64,000 nt of DNA from an uncultured Alphaproteobacteria bacterium (GTDB lineage: Bacteria > Pseudomonadota > Alphaproteobacteria > HIMB59), in assembly GCA_902619375.1 (NCBI GenBank), contig CACNEB010000003.1, forward strand, positions 39,527-103,526. The letters run 5' to 3'. The notes below the pieces were generated by a model. The model was not told the DNA's origin. It saw only the letters and a program-made list of their open reading frames with translations, and ran no database searches. Positions 30,241 to 44,378 of this stretch are shown piece after piece. A program made the translations under genes and the position numbers. How positions within the stretch are numbered: position 1 is the first letter of the stretch; each line of letters begins with the position of its first letter.

Positions 30241-31351
30241 AAAATTTTTAGAATTAGCTAAAAAATCTAAAGTTATTGTCATTAAAGTTGGCTCAAATAT
30301 TTTGGTTAACGAAAAGCATGTACTGAGAAAAAAATGGCTAAGCTCCCTAATTGAAGATGTGAAAGAACTCCAAAAGAGAGGTTCTAAGATAATCATTGTC
30401 TCATCTGGTGCAATCGCTTTAGGTAGGAATATACTCTCAAAAAGAAAGTTGACTAATTTGCATGAAAAGCAGGCTGCTGCATCAATAGGTCAAATACAAC
30501 TCTCGCAACAATGGCAAAAAGCTTTTGCAAAATTAAATATTCAAAGTTCTCAAATTTTAATAACAGCTGAAGATTTAAACGAAAGAAGAAAATATTTGAA
30601 CATCAGAAATACAATTTACTCTCTAATGGATCTAGATGTTGTTCCAATAATTAATGAAAATGATACTACCTCAACAGAAGAAATTCGCTTTGGAGATAAT
30701 GATAAACTTTCAGCTATGATCGCAAATGCACTGTCAGCTGAGTTATTAATTTTATTATCTGATGTGAATGGTTTGTATACTGCAAATCCTAAAAAATCAT
30801 TGCAAGCTAAACTTATTACATCTGTTGAAGAGGTTGATCAACAAATAGAAAAATATATTGATAAAGATTTAAGTGAGTTTGGCTCTGGTGGAATGTTGGC
30901 AAAAATCAATGCTGCAAAACTCTGTATTCAATCTGGATCCACCATGATCATATCTAATGGTTTGGTGAATAATCCATTGAGTAAGATTGATCCTAAATTT
31001 TCAACATGGTTTCATCCATCCAAAAATATTCTTACAAGCCGCCAACAATGGATTTGGAATAGACCAATACAAAAAGCAATTGTTCATATTGATGAAGGGG
31101 CCTCAAAAGCACTCAAGAAAAATTCAAGTCTGTTGGCAATCGGTGTAAAGTCAATCGATGGAAAGTTTTATCGTGGTGATACTGTTTCGATTCATTACAA
31201 TAGAAAAGAATTAGCTAGGGGTATGATTAATTATGATTTTCAGGAAATGGATAAAATAAAAGGTAAAAAATCATCAGAATTCAGTGAAATTCTTGGTTTT
31301 GTCCGAGAGGATGAGATTATTCATAAAGATAACTTGGTGAGATCGAGATGA
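30233..31351 (+). CDS. proB: Glutamate 5-kinase
   Basis: VIVIKVGSNILV, IIVSSGAIALG, NENDTTSTEEIRFGDNDKLSAMIA, C-terminal PUA. Confidence 0.96.
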   Translation: MNKKFLELAKKSKVIVIKVGSNILVNEKHVLRKKWLSSLIEDVKELQKRGSKIIIVSSGAIALGRNILSKRKLTNLHEKQAAASIGQIQLSQQWQKAFAKLNIQSSQILITAEDLNERRKYLNIRNTIYSLMDLDVVPIINENDTTSTEEIRFGDNDKLSAMIANALSAELLILLSDVNGLYTANPKKSLQAKLITSVEEVDQQIEKYIDKDLSEFGSGGMLAKINAAKLCIQSGSTMIISNGLVNNPLSKIDPKFSTWFHPSKNILTSRQQWIWNRPIQKAIVHIDEGASKALKKNSSLLAIGVKSIDGKFYRGDTVSIHYNRKELARGMINYDFQEMDKIKGKKSSEFSEILGFVREDEIIHKDNLVRSR

Positions 31352-32601
31352 GTGACTATTTTCAAGAAATTTTAAACCATTCAAAGAGGGCATCGAGTGC
31401 CATGTCTAAACTATCTGCAGAGGATAGAAGTAGAATTTTAATGAATATTAGTGGTTTTCTATTATCTAATAAAAATGAAATTCTAAAAGCTAATCAAGCA
31501 GATGTAGAAAGAGCTAAATCAAATAATATTTCTGCACCTATGATTAATAGATTAGTTTTGACTTCAGAAAAAATAGACCAACTATCTCGTGACGTAGAGA
31601 AAATAGCTCAAATGCAAGATCCACTTGATCAAACTTTAGAAAGTTGGACCAATGCCACTAATGGGTTGCAATTTACAAAAGTCTCAGTCCCTATTGGTGT
31701 GATTGGTATTATTTATGAGTCTCGACCTAATGTCACAATAGATGCTGCATGTCTTTGCCTTAGATCTGGAAATATTTCTATTCTTAGAGGAGGCTCTGAG
31801 TGTATCGAAACTAATAAAAAACTTTATGAGTGCATTCAAGATGCTTTAAAAGATTTAAATTTTGATACTCATCTTGTCTGTTTTATTCAAAATACTGATC
31901 GTAGTTTTGTTGAAGAGTTGTTAAAAGCTGAAGGCGATGTAGATGTGATTATTCCTCGTGGGGGAAAATCGTTAATTGAAACAATTTCTAAAAATTCAAG
32001 AGTTCCTACAATTAAACATTTGGAAGGTTTGTGTCATACTTTTTGGGATGAAGGATATGATAAAGATAAAGCCACTGAGGTCATCGCAAATGCCAAGCTG
32101 AGAAGACCAGAGATTTGTGGTGCAACAGAGACTTTACTTATACACTCTAATAATTCAGCAGAAGATATTTCATCTGTTTTAGATAATTTAAAATCACAAG
32201 GATGTGAAATTATTGGATGTAGTCGACTCAAAGATATTTATTCAATCGATCGAGATGCAACAGAAGAAGATTGGTCAACTGAATATCTAGATAAGAAAAT
32301 TACAGTAAAACTAGTTGATAATGTTGAAGAATGTGTAGAGCATATAAACAAATATTCTAGTGGACATACCGAGAGCTGTTTAAGTAACAATCAACAATCT
32401 ATAGAGTATTTCTTTCAAAACTGTAAAAGTGCCATTTTAATGAATAATGCTTCCACTCAATTTGCTGATGGTGGAGAATTCGGATTTGGAGCAGAAATAG
32501 GTATTTCTACTGACAAGCTTCATGTGAGAGGGCCAGTAGGAGCAAAACACCTAACAACATTTAAATATCAAGTAATAGGCAATCACACCACTAGGCCTTA
32601 A
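31348..32601 (+). CDS. proA: Glutamate-5-semialdehyde dehydrogenase
   Basis: VPIGVIGIIYESRPNVTIDAACLCLRSGN, GLCHTFWDEGYD, RRPEICGATETLLI. Confidence 0.96.
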   Translation: MSDYFQEILNHSKRASSAMSKLSAEDRSRILMNISGFLLSNKNEILKANQADVERAKSNNISAPMINRLVLTSEKIDQLSRDVEKIAQMQDPLDQTLESWTNATNGLQFTKVSVPIGVIGIIYESRPNVTIDAACLCLRSGNISILRGGSECIETNKKLYECIQDALKDLNFDTHLVCFIQNTDRSFVEELLKAEGDVDVIIPRGGKSLIETISKNSRVPTIKHLEGLCHTFWDEGYDKDKATEVIANAKLRRPEICGATETLLIHSNNSAEDISSVLDNLKSQGCEIIGCSRLKDIYSIDRDATEEDWSTEYLDKKITVKLVDNVEECVEHINKYSSGHTESCLSNNQQSIEYFFQNCKSAILMNNASTQFADGGEFGFGAEIGISTDKLHVRGPVGAKHLTTFKYQVIGNHTTRP

Positions 32602-33014
32602 TGGAATTCCGTAATAATTTTCAAGAATTAAAATCTCAGATCGAATATCTTAGCTCCTTGAACAAAGAGGATGTTACTCATATAATCAAATCTTCAATAT
32701 ATGAGTTAGAAAGTTTAAATTTTTTAAATGAAGAAGAATTAAATGAAATTAATAAGGTGACTCTTATAAGTGAGCCCTTTAATAACCTTTTCTTTAAATA
32801 TAACAAAGAGCGTTTGATAAACAAAGGTATAGTTTATATAGAGGAAGAAAACGATTTGCAATTTATTATATCTTTACTTTATTTTTTTAAACAAAGAGTG
32901 CCGATTTTATTTCATACAAGTTCAAAATTACAATTACAATTTATAGATATTCTAAACAAATTCCTTGAGGAAAATGGTGTCTCTAAAAAATTTTTGAGGA
33001 AAATAGATGAATAG
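32601..33014 (+). CDS. Hypothetical protein between proA and nadD
   Basis: 137-aa ORF overlapping proA by 1 nt and nadD by 8 nt; no family recognised. Confidence 0.7.
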   Translation: MEFRNNFQELKSQIEYLSSLNKEDVTHIIKSSIYELESLNFLNEEELNEINKVTLISEPFNNLFFKYNKERLINKGIVYIEEENDLQFIISLLYFFKQRVPILFHTSSKLQLQFIDILNKFLEENGVSKKFLRKIDE

Positions 33015-33564
33015 AAAGATTGGACTGTATGGTGGATTTTTTAATCCCTTACACGAGGGGCACGTTCATGTAATAGAAAGTTCAATAAAAAGTTTAAATC
33101 TGAAAAAACTATTTATCCTTCCCACTTATCAAAATCCTCTTAAAGCTAATCAAAATTTAAACTCAATAAATTTTCAATTATCAAATATCCGATCAAAAAT
33201 TAAAGAGCCGTTAGTAAAAGTTTCTGACTTTGAACATCGTTATAAAATGAAATGTACCTATGATGTGTTACAAAAAATTAAGACTAAATGTGACCTTAGC
33301 TCTTTTTATTTAATTATAGGGCTTGATCAGCTTGGTCATTTTCATAAATGGAAAGAATATGATTGGATTTTAAAAAATATTAGTATTTGCGTTATTTATA
33401 GACCGAGATATGATGAATTTATTGAAAATTCAACAGTCAAAAAGCGATTCTCCCATTTATTTATGCCTAATTTAAATAGTTTTATTAACTGCTCTACTCC
33501 TTGTTTCCATATTCTTGATAATATAGGTGTAGAGATGTCATCTAGTGAGTTACGAAATTCTTAA
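33007..33564 (+). CDS. nadD: Nicotinate-nucleotide adenylyltransferase
   Basis: IGLYGGFFNPLHEGHVHVIESSI, LPTYQNPLK, FYLIIGLDQL, EMSSSELRN. Confidence 0.93.
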   Translation: MNRKIGLYGGFFNPLHEGHVHVIESSIKSLNLKKLFILPTYQNPLKANQNLNSINFQLSNIRSKIKEPLVKVSDFEHRYKMKCTYDVLQKIKTKCDLSSFYLIIGLDQLGHFHKWKEYDWILKNISICVIYRPRYDEFIENSTVKKRFSHLFMPNLNSFINCSTPCFHILDNIGVEMSSSELRNS

Positions 33565-33913
33565 TCACGATAAAGACCCCTCTGTTAAGGCTATAGTAGA
33601 TAGTCTTGAAGACAATAAGGCTGAAAATATCTCAGTTATTTCTCTCAAAGGAAAGGCAGAATTTGCTGAATTCATGATCGTTGCATCCGGGCGATCAAAT
33701 AAGCATGTAGACTCAGTTTCAGATAAGGTTTACCGATACCTTAAGAAAAATAAACTTTATTGCAATAAACCAGAGGGAAAGCCCCTTTGCGACTGGACGG
33801 TCATTGATGCTGGACATGTTTTAGTGCATATTTTTAGAAATGAAGTCAGAGAAATATACGATTTGGAAAAACTATGGTCTGAGGACTTCAACACTATCAA
33901 TACTGCCTCTTAA
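33545..33913 (+). CDS. rsfS: Ribosome silencing factor
   Basis: ISLKGKAEFAEFMIVASGRSNKHVDSVSDKVY...GKPLCDWTVIDAGHVLVHIFRNEVREIYDLEKLW. Confidence 0.95.
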   Translation: MSYEILNHDKDPSVKAIVDSLEDNKAENISVISLKGKAEFAEFMIVASGRSNKHVDSVSDKVYRYLKKNKLYCNKPEGKPLCDWTVIDAGHVLVHIFRNEVREIYDLEKLWSEDFNTINTAS

Positions 33914-33923
33914 AAAGTCAAAT

Positions 33924-35150
33924 ATGCTCAAAATATTTTTCATTTTAATTTTAATCTTTAATGTGAATATCAGTTTTTCTGATACTAAAGAAACCTATAA
34001 ACAATTAAGTATTTTCAACGAAGTATATAACCGAGTAAAAAATCAATATGTTGAAGAGGTAACTGATAAAGAGTTAATAGAAAAAGCTTTGAATGGGATG
34101 CTACAGGCTCTGGATCCTCATTCGAGTTTTATGAGTGAAGAAATTTATAAAGAAATGCAGATGGACACGTCAGGTTCTTTTGGTGGATTAGGCATCGAAA
34201 TCACAACAGATAAAGGATTCATAAAAGTAGTCTCTCCAATTGACGATACCCCTGCCTATAAAGCTGGAATTTTAGCTGGAGATTATATAACGCATTTAGA
34301 TGGCACATCAGTAGTTGATATGACTTTAAAAGAAGCAATTGATATTATGAAAGGTGAACCAGGGACCACTATAACTCTAACAATTTTTAGATCTTCCGAA
34401 GAACCATTCGATGTCGATATTAAAAGAGATATAATTAAAGTTGCATCTGTTAAGCATCGTCTAATTAACGATGTGGGATATATAAGAATAATTCAATTTA
34501 ATGAGCAAACAACAACAGGATTAAAAAAAAGTATAAAAGAACTTGAAGACAGTACTGATCCTCCAATTGGTTATGTCCTGGATTTAAGAAATAATCCAGG
34601 AGGATTATTAAATGAGTCTGTGTCAGTTACAGATATGTTCCTTGATAAAGGAGAAATAGTTTCAATCAGAGGAAGAGAAAAGAAAGATGTTCAAGTTTAC
34701 TCTGCTAAAAAAGGGGATCTAATTAATGGAAAACCATTGATTATATTAATCAATGAGGGTTCTGCTTCGGCGTCTGAAATTGTTGCTGGTGCATTACAAG
34801 ATCATGATAGGGCAGTAATTATGGGTATAAAGTCATTTGGAAAAGGTTCTGTGCAAACCATTATACCTATTGATAGCGGTGCAATCAGACTCACCATCGC
34901 AAAGTATTACACACCAAGTGGAGACTCAATACAAGCAGTTGGTATTGAGCCAGATGTTGTAGTGCCTAGAGCTGAATTAAATGTGATTGATAATAACTTT
35001 ACGTTTAGAGAGTCAGATTATCGAGAAGCTTTAGATAACGAGACAAATGAAGAAAGTGAGGAGGAAGAGTCCACTGATGATATTCTTGAAAGAGATTATC
35101 AGCTATCTCGTGCTATTGATGCAGTCAAAACCATAGCTGTATTAAATTAA
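33924..35150 (+). CDS. ctpA: C-terminal processing (S41) peptidase
   Basis: PDZ + LRNNPGGLLNESV, NEGSASASEIVAGALQDHDRAVIMG, KSFGKGSVQT; start at internal Met giving signal peptide MLKIFFILILIFNVNISFS. Confidence 0.93.
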   Translation: MLKIFFILILIFNVNISFSDTKETYKQLSIFNEVYNRVKNQYVEEVTDKELIEKALNGMLQALDPHSSFMSEEIYKEMQMDTSGSFGGLGIEITTDKGFIKVVSPIDDTPAYKAGILAGDYITHLDGTSVVDMTLKEAIDIMKGEPGTTITLTIFRSSEEPFDVDIKRDIIKVASVKHRLINDVGYIRIIQFNEQTTTGLKKSIKELEDSTDPPIGYVLDLRNNPGGLLNESVSVTDMFLDKGEIVSIRGREKKDVQVYSAKKGDLINGKPLIILINEGSASASEIVAGALQDHDRAVIMGIKSFGKGSVQTIIPIDSGAIRLTIAKYYTPSGDSIQAVGIEPDVVVPRAELNVIDNNFTFRESDYREALDNETNEESEEEESTDDILERDYQLSRAIDAVKTIAVLN

Positions 35151-35623
35151 TGAAAATAAACCCCAAAGATTATCGACCAAATGTTGGTATGATGATTATT
35201 AATCAATATAAAGAAATATTTGTTGGAAAAAGAATAGACCACCCTTCAGAATTTTGGCAAATGCCACAAGGTGGGATTGATCCTAAAGAAAAATCTGAAG
35301 TGGCAGCTCTTAGAGAAATGGAAGAAGAGGTTGGTATTAAAAAAAATAAAGTTAAATTAATCTCACAGAGCAAAGACTGGTATTACTATTCTTTACCTAA
35401 AGACTTATCAAAAACTCTTTGGAAAGGTAAATACAAAGGTCAGCGTCAAAAATGGTTCTTGTATGAATTTAAAGGCAGTGAGAAAGATATAAATATTGAA
35501 ACATCTCACCCTGAATTTTCTGATTATAAATGGGTTAAACCAGATTTTTTGGTTCCCAACATAGTACCTTTTAAAAAAGCAATTTACGAAAAATTATTAA
35601 AAGAATTTAAAGACTATTTATAA
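35150..35623 (+). CDS. rppH: RNA pyrophosphohydrolase (Nudix)
   Basis: YRPNVGMMIINQYKEIFVGKR, FWQMPQGGIDPKEKSEVAALREMEEEVGI. Confidence 0.95.
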   Translation: MKINPKDYRPNVGMMIINQYKEIFVGKRIDHPSEFWQMPQGGIDPKEKSEVAALREMEEEVGIKKNKVKLISQSKDWYYYSLPKDLSKTLWKGKYKGQRQKWFLYEFKGSEKDINIETSHPEFSDYKWVKPDFLVPNIVPFKKAIYEKLLKEFKDYL

Positions 35624-35979
35624 GGCGGATTATTTACAACTTGTTCAAACGTACCCAGAGCAGTTTCATTACCCTCTAGTTCTTGATAGGTTTTAGATTG
35701 TTGGTAGTTAGAGCTATTAACATCAGACAATGGCTCTATTTGATCTACTAAGACCTCACAAACCTTTTCTTTAAGCATAACCAAACCACCTGACACAAAG
35801 AAACTCTCATCGACTTTGTTTGAAGACATAATTGCCATTTGACCAGGTCGCAAAGAACTAATGAAAGGAGAATGATTAGGCATTGCAGCAAAATCACCCT
35901 CTGCTCCTGGCAAAACAGCCATTTCAACTTCTTTTTCAAAAATCACTTTTTGAGGGGATACGACCTTCAAATTAATCAT
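35614..35979 (-). CDS. atpC: ATP synthase F1 epsilon subunit
   Basis: LKVVSPQKVIFEKEVEMAVLPGAEGDFAAMPNHSPFISSLRPG; follows atpD. Confidence 0.94.
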   Translation of the reverse strand: MINLKVVSPQKVIFEKEVEMAVLPGAEGDFAAMPNHSPFISSLRPGQMAIMSSNKVDESFFVSGGLVMLKEKVCEVLVDQIEPLSDVNSSNYQQSKTYQELEGNETALGTFEQVVNNPPYK

Positions 35980-35981
35980 AA

Positions 35982-40376
<4,395 letters not shown>

Positions 40377-40441
40377 TTTGTATAATTAACCTCAATTTTT
40401 TATCACATCACTAGGCCAACCGGCATCATACAAATGACGCA

Positions 40442-42514
40442 TCAAGCGATTGATAGTGGATCAATGTCAATATTTAGAAAACGCCTGTATTTTGGGGCTA
40501 TTTTTGACATTAAGATATCTATTTTTTTTCTCAAAGCCTTATATGTCCTCTCTTTAAAATAAAAATTCTCATGAAAGTGCTTCATTTTATATGGAATCAA
40601 TGAGGGGACAGGCCCTAAAATATCAAGTCTACTCTTTTTCGATATATCAAGAATTTCTTGGCAAGCCTCTCTTATAGCTGAGACATTAGGGTGGATTAAT
40701 TGAATTTGAACAATTTTGTAAAATGGAGGAAGATTATTTTCTTGTCTTCTTTGAAGCTCTAATTTTATAAACTGTTCTCTGCTTTGGTTTTTAAGTGAAT
40801 TGTATATCGAATGCTTAGGATTGTAGGTTTGAATTAAGACCTTACCCCTGTTACCTTCTCTACCAGATCTCCCTGCTACTTGTTGCAAAAGCTGGTATGT
40901 TTTTTCCATAGCTCTGAAGTCAGGACTGTACAGACTTGAGTCAGCGTCAATAATATTTACTAATTTTAAATTTGGAAAATGAAAAGACTTACCAATTATT
41001 TGTGAGCCAATCAACAAACTAGTCTTTAAATTAAATATATTTTCAATGATTTCTTTTTTATTTTTTTTTGATTTTAATGTGTCACTAGAAAATAATTGAT
41101 TTGAGTATCCTGGAAAAAGGCGTGTAACTTCCTCTTGAAGTCTTTCTAACCCTATGCCAATCGATATAAATTTTTCAGATGAACACATCTTACATATTTG
41201 GTTAGGCTCAAAATAATTTGAACAATGATGACAAATGAGTCTATCAATTTTTTTGTGATAAACTAAATTTGCTGCACAATTTTGACACTGTATTGGTGTA
41301 TGACAACTTACACATATTTTGGATGGAGCATAACCGCGTCTATTAAGAAAAAATAAAACTTGTCCTTTTTGTTTTAAGATCTTATTTGTTTCATCAAATA
41401 CTTTTTTTGATATCCATGCCCTTGAGCTAGGTTTTGATTGATTCATGTCAACAATTTCAACTGATGGTAATTGAGTTTTATGAAATTGATTGGAAAGATG
41501 ATGAATATGAAATTTTCTTTGATTAGAGTTATGAAGGCTCTCTAATGATGGGGATGCACTTATCAAAAGACATAAAGCTTTTGAACATTTTGCTTTATAT
41601 ATGGCCATATCTCTTGCTTGATATTTTGGGCCGTCTTCTTGTTTATAAGATGAGTCGTGCTCTTCATCACATATAATTAATTTTAAATTCTTGAAAGGAA
41701 GTAAAACTGATGACCTTGCTCCAACTAAAACACATGGTTCACCCGATAAAAGAGATCTGATTATTCTAGCTTTTTGTATTTTTGATTGTTTTGAATGCCA
41801 AATAAAGGGTGTACAACCAAAATATTTAAAAAATCTTCTAGACCATTCTTCAGTTAAAGCTATCTCTGGTAAAAGTATTAAAGATTGATTTCCTCTGACT
41901 AAATTTGACTCAACAGCTTTTAAATACAACTCTGTTTTACCTGAACCTGTAACACCATCTATAAGGTGAACTTGAAAATCATTATTTTTATTTATTTGAA
42001 GTGATTTAAAAATATTTTCTTGATCAGGGTTTAAGGAAATATTTTGCGCCATGCCATCAAAAATAAAACTATCTGTAGTTTGGGAAATTTTTTTTTCTTC
42101 TAATAATTTCTGCCAATCTTTTTTTGATAGATTGTATTTATCGATAAGAATTTTTTGAGTTTCATAAATTTTATTTTCAAAAAAATAATAATTTTTTAAT
42201 TGTGTATTAGGAAATTGTTGTATTGCCATCTTAAAAACCATACCTAAATCTATGAAGCAATGTATTGACACATACTTATAAAAGTCAATGTTTTCTGTAC
42301 AAACAGCAAATTGATAATAATTACTTATTGAAAGTACTTTTTTGAGATCAAATTTTAAATCTTTAATGTTTGTTTGAGATATAATGACTCCTGCTGATTT
42401 TCTTTTTCTTAAAGGTATCTCAACAATGGAGCCTATCTCAATAGAATGTGAGTGTTTATAAGTGAGGCTCTCATTTATTTGCCCTATCGGCATAACTTGG
42501 TAGTAATAATCCAT
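40442..42514 (-). CDS. priA: Primosomal protein N' (PriA helicase)
   Basis: LIDGVTGSGKTELYLKAVE, CDEEHDSSYKQEDGPKYQARDMA, zinc cysteines CVSCHTPIQCQNC...CHHCSNYFEPNQICKMC. Confidence 0.96.
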   Translation of the reverse strand: MDYYYQVMPIGQINESLTYKHSHSIEIGSIVEIPLRKRKSAGVIISQTNIKDLKFDLKKVLSISNYYQFAVCTENIDFYKYVSIHCFIDLGMVFKMAIQQFPNTQLKNYYFFENKIYETQKILIDKYNLSKKDWQKLLEEKKISQTTDSFIFDGMAQNISLNPDQENIFKSLQINKNNDFQVHLIDGVTGSGKTELYLKAVESNLVRGNQSLILLPEIALTEEWSRRFFKYFGCTPFIWHSKQSKIQKARIIRSLLSGEPCVLVGARSSVLLPFKNLKLIICDEEHDSSYKQEDGPKYQARDMAIYKAKCSKALCLLISASPSLESLHNSNQRKFHIHHLSNQFHKTQLPSVEIVDMNQSKPSSRAWISKKVFDETNKILKQKGQVLFFLNRRGYAPSKICVSCHTPIQCQNCAANLVYHKKIDRLICHHCSNYFEPNQICKMCSSEKFISIGIGLERLQEEVTRLFPGYSNQLFSSDTLKSKKNKKEIIENIFNLKTSLLIGSQIIGKSFHFPNLKLVNIIDADSSLYSPDFRAMEKTYQLLQQVAGRSGREGNRGKVLIQTYNPKHSIYNSLKNQSREQFIKLELQRRQENNLPPFYKIVQIQLIHPNVSAIREACQEILDISKKSRLDILGPVPSLIPYKMKHFHENFYFKERTYKALRKKIDILMSKIAPKYRRFLNIDIDPLSIA

Positions 42515-42548
42515 TTTAAATTTTGATTCTAATTTATAATATAATGTA

Positions 42549-43529
42549 ATGAATTTTATTGAACTGTTAGAACAGTTAAAAATAGATAAATCTTCAATAC
42601 AAGACTTTGATAAATGGGCTACTTATTTAAAAGACATAAAAGGCCACTCGGAAAACACATATAGATCGTACTGCTTTGATGTATGTGATTTTTTAATTTT
42701 CTTTAAATTCTATAATGGAAATTCCGTATCTTCATCAAATTTAAAAGATTTAAATTTGCAGACATTTAGGGCTTGGTTGGCAGATCTCAGTGAGAATAGA
42801 AAATATAAAAATATTTATAAAAAACCATTGTCGGCAAGGTCAAGGAGAAGAGCGATTAGTTCTATTAAAAATTTTTTTAAATATTCATCTCTAAATAATG
42901 ATTTATATAAAGTTGCTTATAGTGAGGTTCAATTATTAAAAAATCCAAAAATTCCAAGATCCCTTCCTAAACCTATAGCAGAGGGAGATATTGAGCTTTT
43001 AATTGATGAGTTAAAAAAAATATCAAAAAAAAGCTGGGTTCAAAAAAGAAATATAGCTTTGCTTTATCTTTTGTACGGATGTGGGCTACGAATAAATGAG
43101 GCCTTATCCATTACTAAAAGCCATTTAATTGAAAAAAATTCTCTTACTATCCTGGGCAAAGGTAATAAAGAGAGATTAGTGCCAGTTCTTGATATTGTAG
43201 CTAACTCATTAGAAAATTATCTAAAAGAAATACCATATGATTTACCGAGTGATGTTTCGATATTTGTGGGAGATAGAGGTAATCCCCTTAAAGCCTCGGC
43301 TTTCCAAAGAGATTTGAAGAATGCCAGAGTTAATTTGGGGCTACCAAAAACAGCAACACCTCACTCATTAAGACATAGTTTTGCAACTCACCTATTAAAA
43401 AATGGTGGGGATTTAAGAATAATTCAAGAATTATTAGGACATAGTTCGTTATCTACAACTCAAATATATACTGAAGTTGATGACATAAGTTTAGAAAAAA
43501 CTTATAAGGAAAAAAATCCTAGTAAATAA
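42549..43529 (+). CDS. xerC: Tyrosine recombinase XerC
   Basis: LLYGCGLRINEALSI, TPHSLRHSFATHLLKNGGDLRIIQELLGHSSLSTTQIYTEV. Confidence 0.93.
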   Translation: MNFIELLEQLKIDKSSIQDFDKWATYLKDIKGHSENTYRSYCFDVCDFLIFFKFYNGNSVSSSNLKDLNLQTFRAWLADLSENRKYKNIYKKPLSARSRRRAISSIKNFFKYSSLNNDLYKVAYSEVQLLKNPKIPRSLPKPIAEGDIELLIDELKKISKKSWVQKRNIALLYLLYGCGLRINEALSITKSHLIEKNSLTILGKGNKERLVPVLDIVANSLENYLKEIPYDLPSDVSIFVGDRGNPLKASAFQRDLKNARVNLGLPKTATPHSLRHSFATHLLKNGGDLRIIQELLGHSSLSTTQIYTEVDDISLEKTYKEKNPSK

Positions 43530-43531
43530 AT

Positions 43532-44296
43532 TTATATTTTACCTCTAACTACAAAATGAGGATTGATTATATCCTTCTTTGAATATTTCAACCTATTACC
43601 TTTTAGATCTTTTACAGTACCACCTGCTCCCTCTACAACTGCTTGTGGTGCTGCAGTGTCCCATTCAGAAGTAGGTCCTAACCTAGGATATAAATCTGCT
43701 AAACCCTCTGCTATCATACAAAATTTTAAAGAACTTCCGGCTTGTAGAGTATTAAAGTTATTAAACTGAGATAAATAAGTTTTAGTCTCATTATTGAGAT
43801 GACTTCTGCTCGTAACAATCTTTAATTTATCTGATGGTGATTGCACAGAAATAGATTTGATATTGTCATTTAATAACTTGTATGAACCTTTGTTAAGGCC
43901 CCCAAAAAATAATGTCTTGTCTTTTGGAATGTAAACAAACCCTTGGGTGGGATAATTGTTATTGATCAAAGCAATATTAATTGTAAATTCACCATTCTTA
44001 TTGATAAATTCTTTAGTTCCATCCAAAGGATCAACTAGCCAGTATTTTGGCTCATCAGTATAATTTAGCTCACCCTCCTCTGAAATTATGGGGTAAGCTG
44101 AGATAGAGGATAATAAATCAGAGATGTGCTCATGTGATGCTAAATCTGCTTCTGTTAATGGACTTTTATCGTTTTTATATTCAATACTTTGATCATAGTT
44201 CTCATAAATATTAAGAATTTTTTGAGAACATAGCTCAAGATTTTCACTGATTTCATTGAAAAACTCAAATTGTCGTATTATGTGATTATTTGTCAT
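43532..44296 (-). CDS. cysQ: 3'(2'),5'-bisphosphate nucleotidase
   Basis: PIISEEGE, WLVDPLDGTKEFINKNGEFTINIALI, SEWDTAAPQAVVEGAGG; start at MTNNHI preferred over listed 44365. Confidence 0.92.
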   Translation of the reverse strand: MTNNHIIRQFEFFNEISENLELCSQKILNIYENYDQSIEYKNDKSPLTEADLASHEHISDLLSSISAYPIISEEGELNYTDEPKYWLVDPLDGTKEFINKNGEFTINIALINNNYPTQGFVYIPKDKTLFFGGLNKGSYKLLNDNIKSISVQSPSDKLKIVTSRSHLNNETKTYLSQFNNFNTLQAGSSLKFCMIAEGLADLYPRLGPTSEWDTAAPQAVVEGAGGTVKDLKGNRLKYSKKDIINPHFVVRGKI

Positions 44297-44378
44297 TTTT
44301 TTAAATTTTGACTTTTTTTTATATACATTTAGATTATTTTTTGTATTTTTCCAATAATACGACAAATAGTCAATTATA

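Noticed and set aside
42549-43529. Tyrosine recombinase considered as a mobile-element integrase
   Set aside because: Sequence and position next to priA fit housekeeping XerC; no att repeats or cargo seen.
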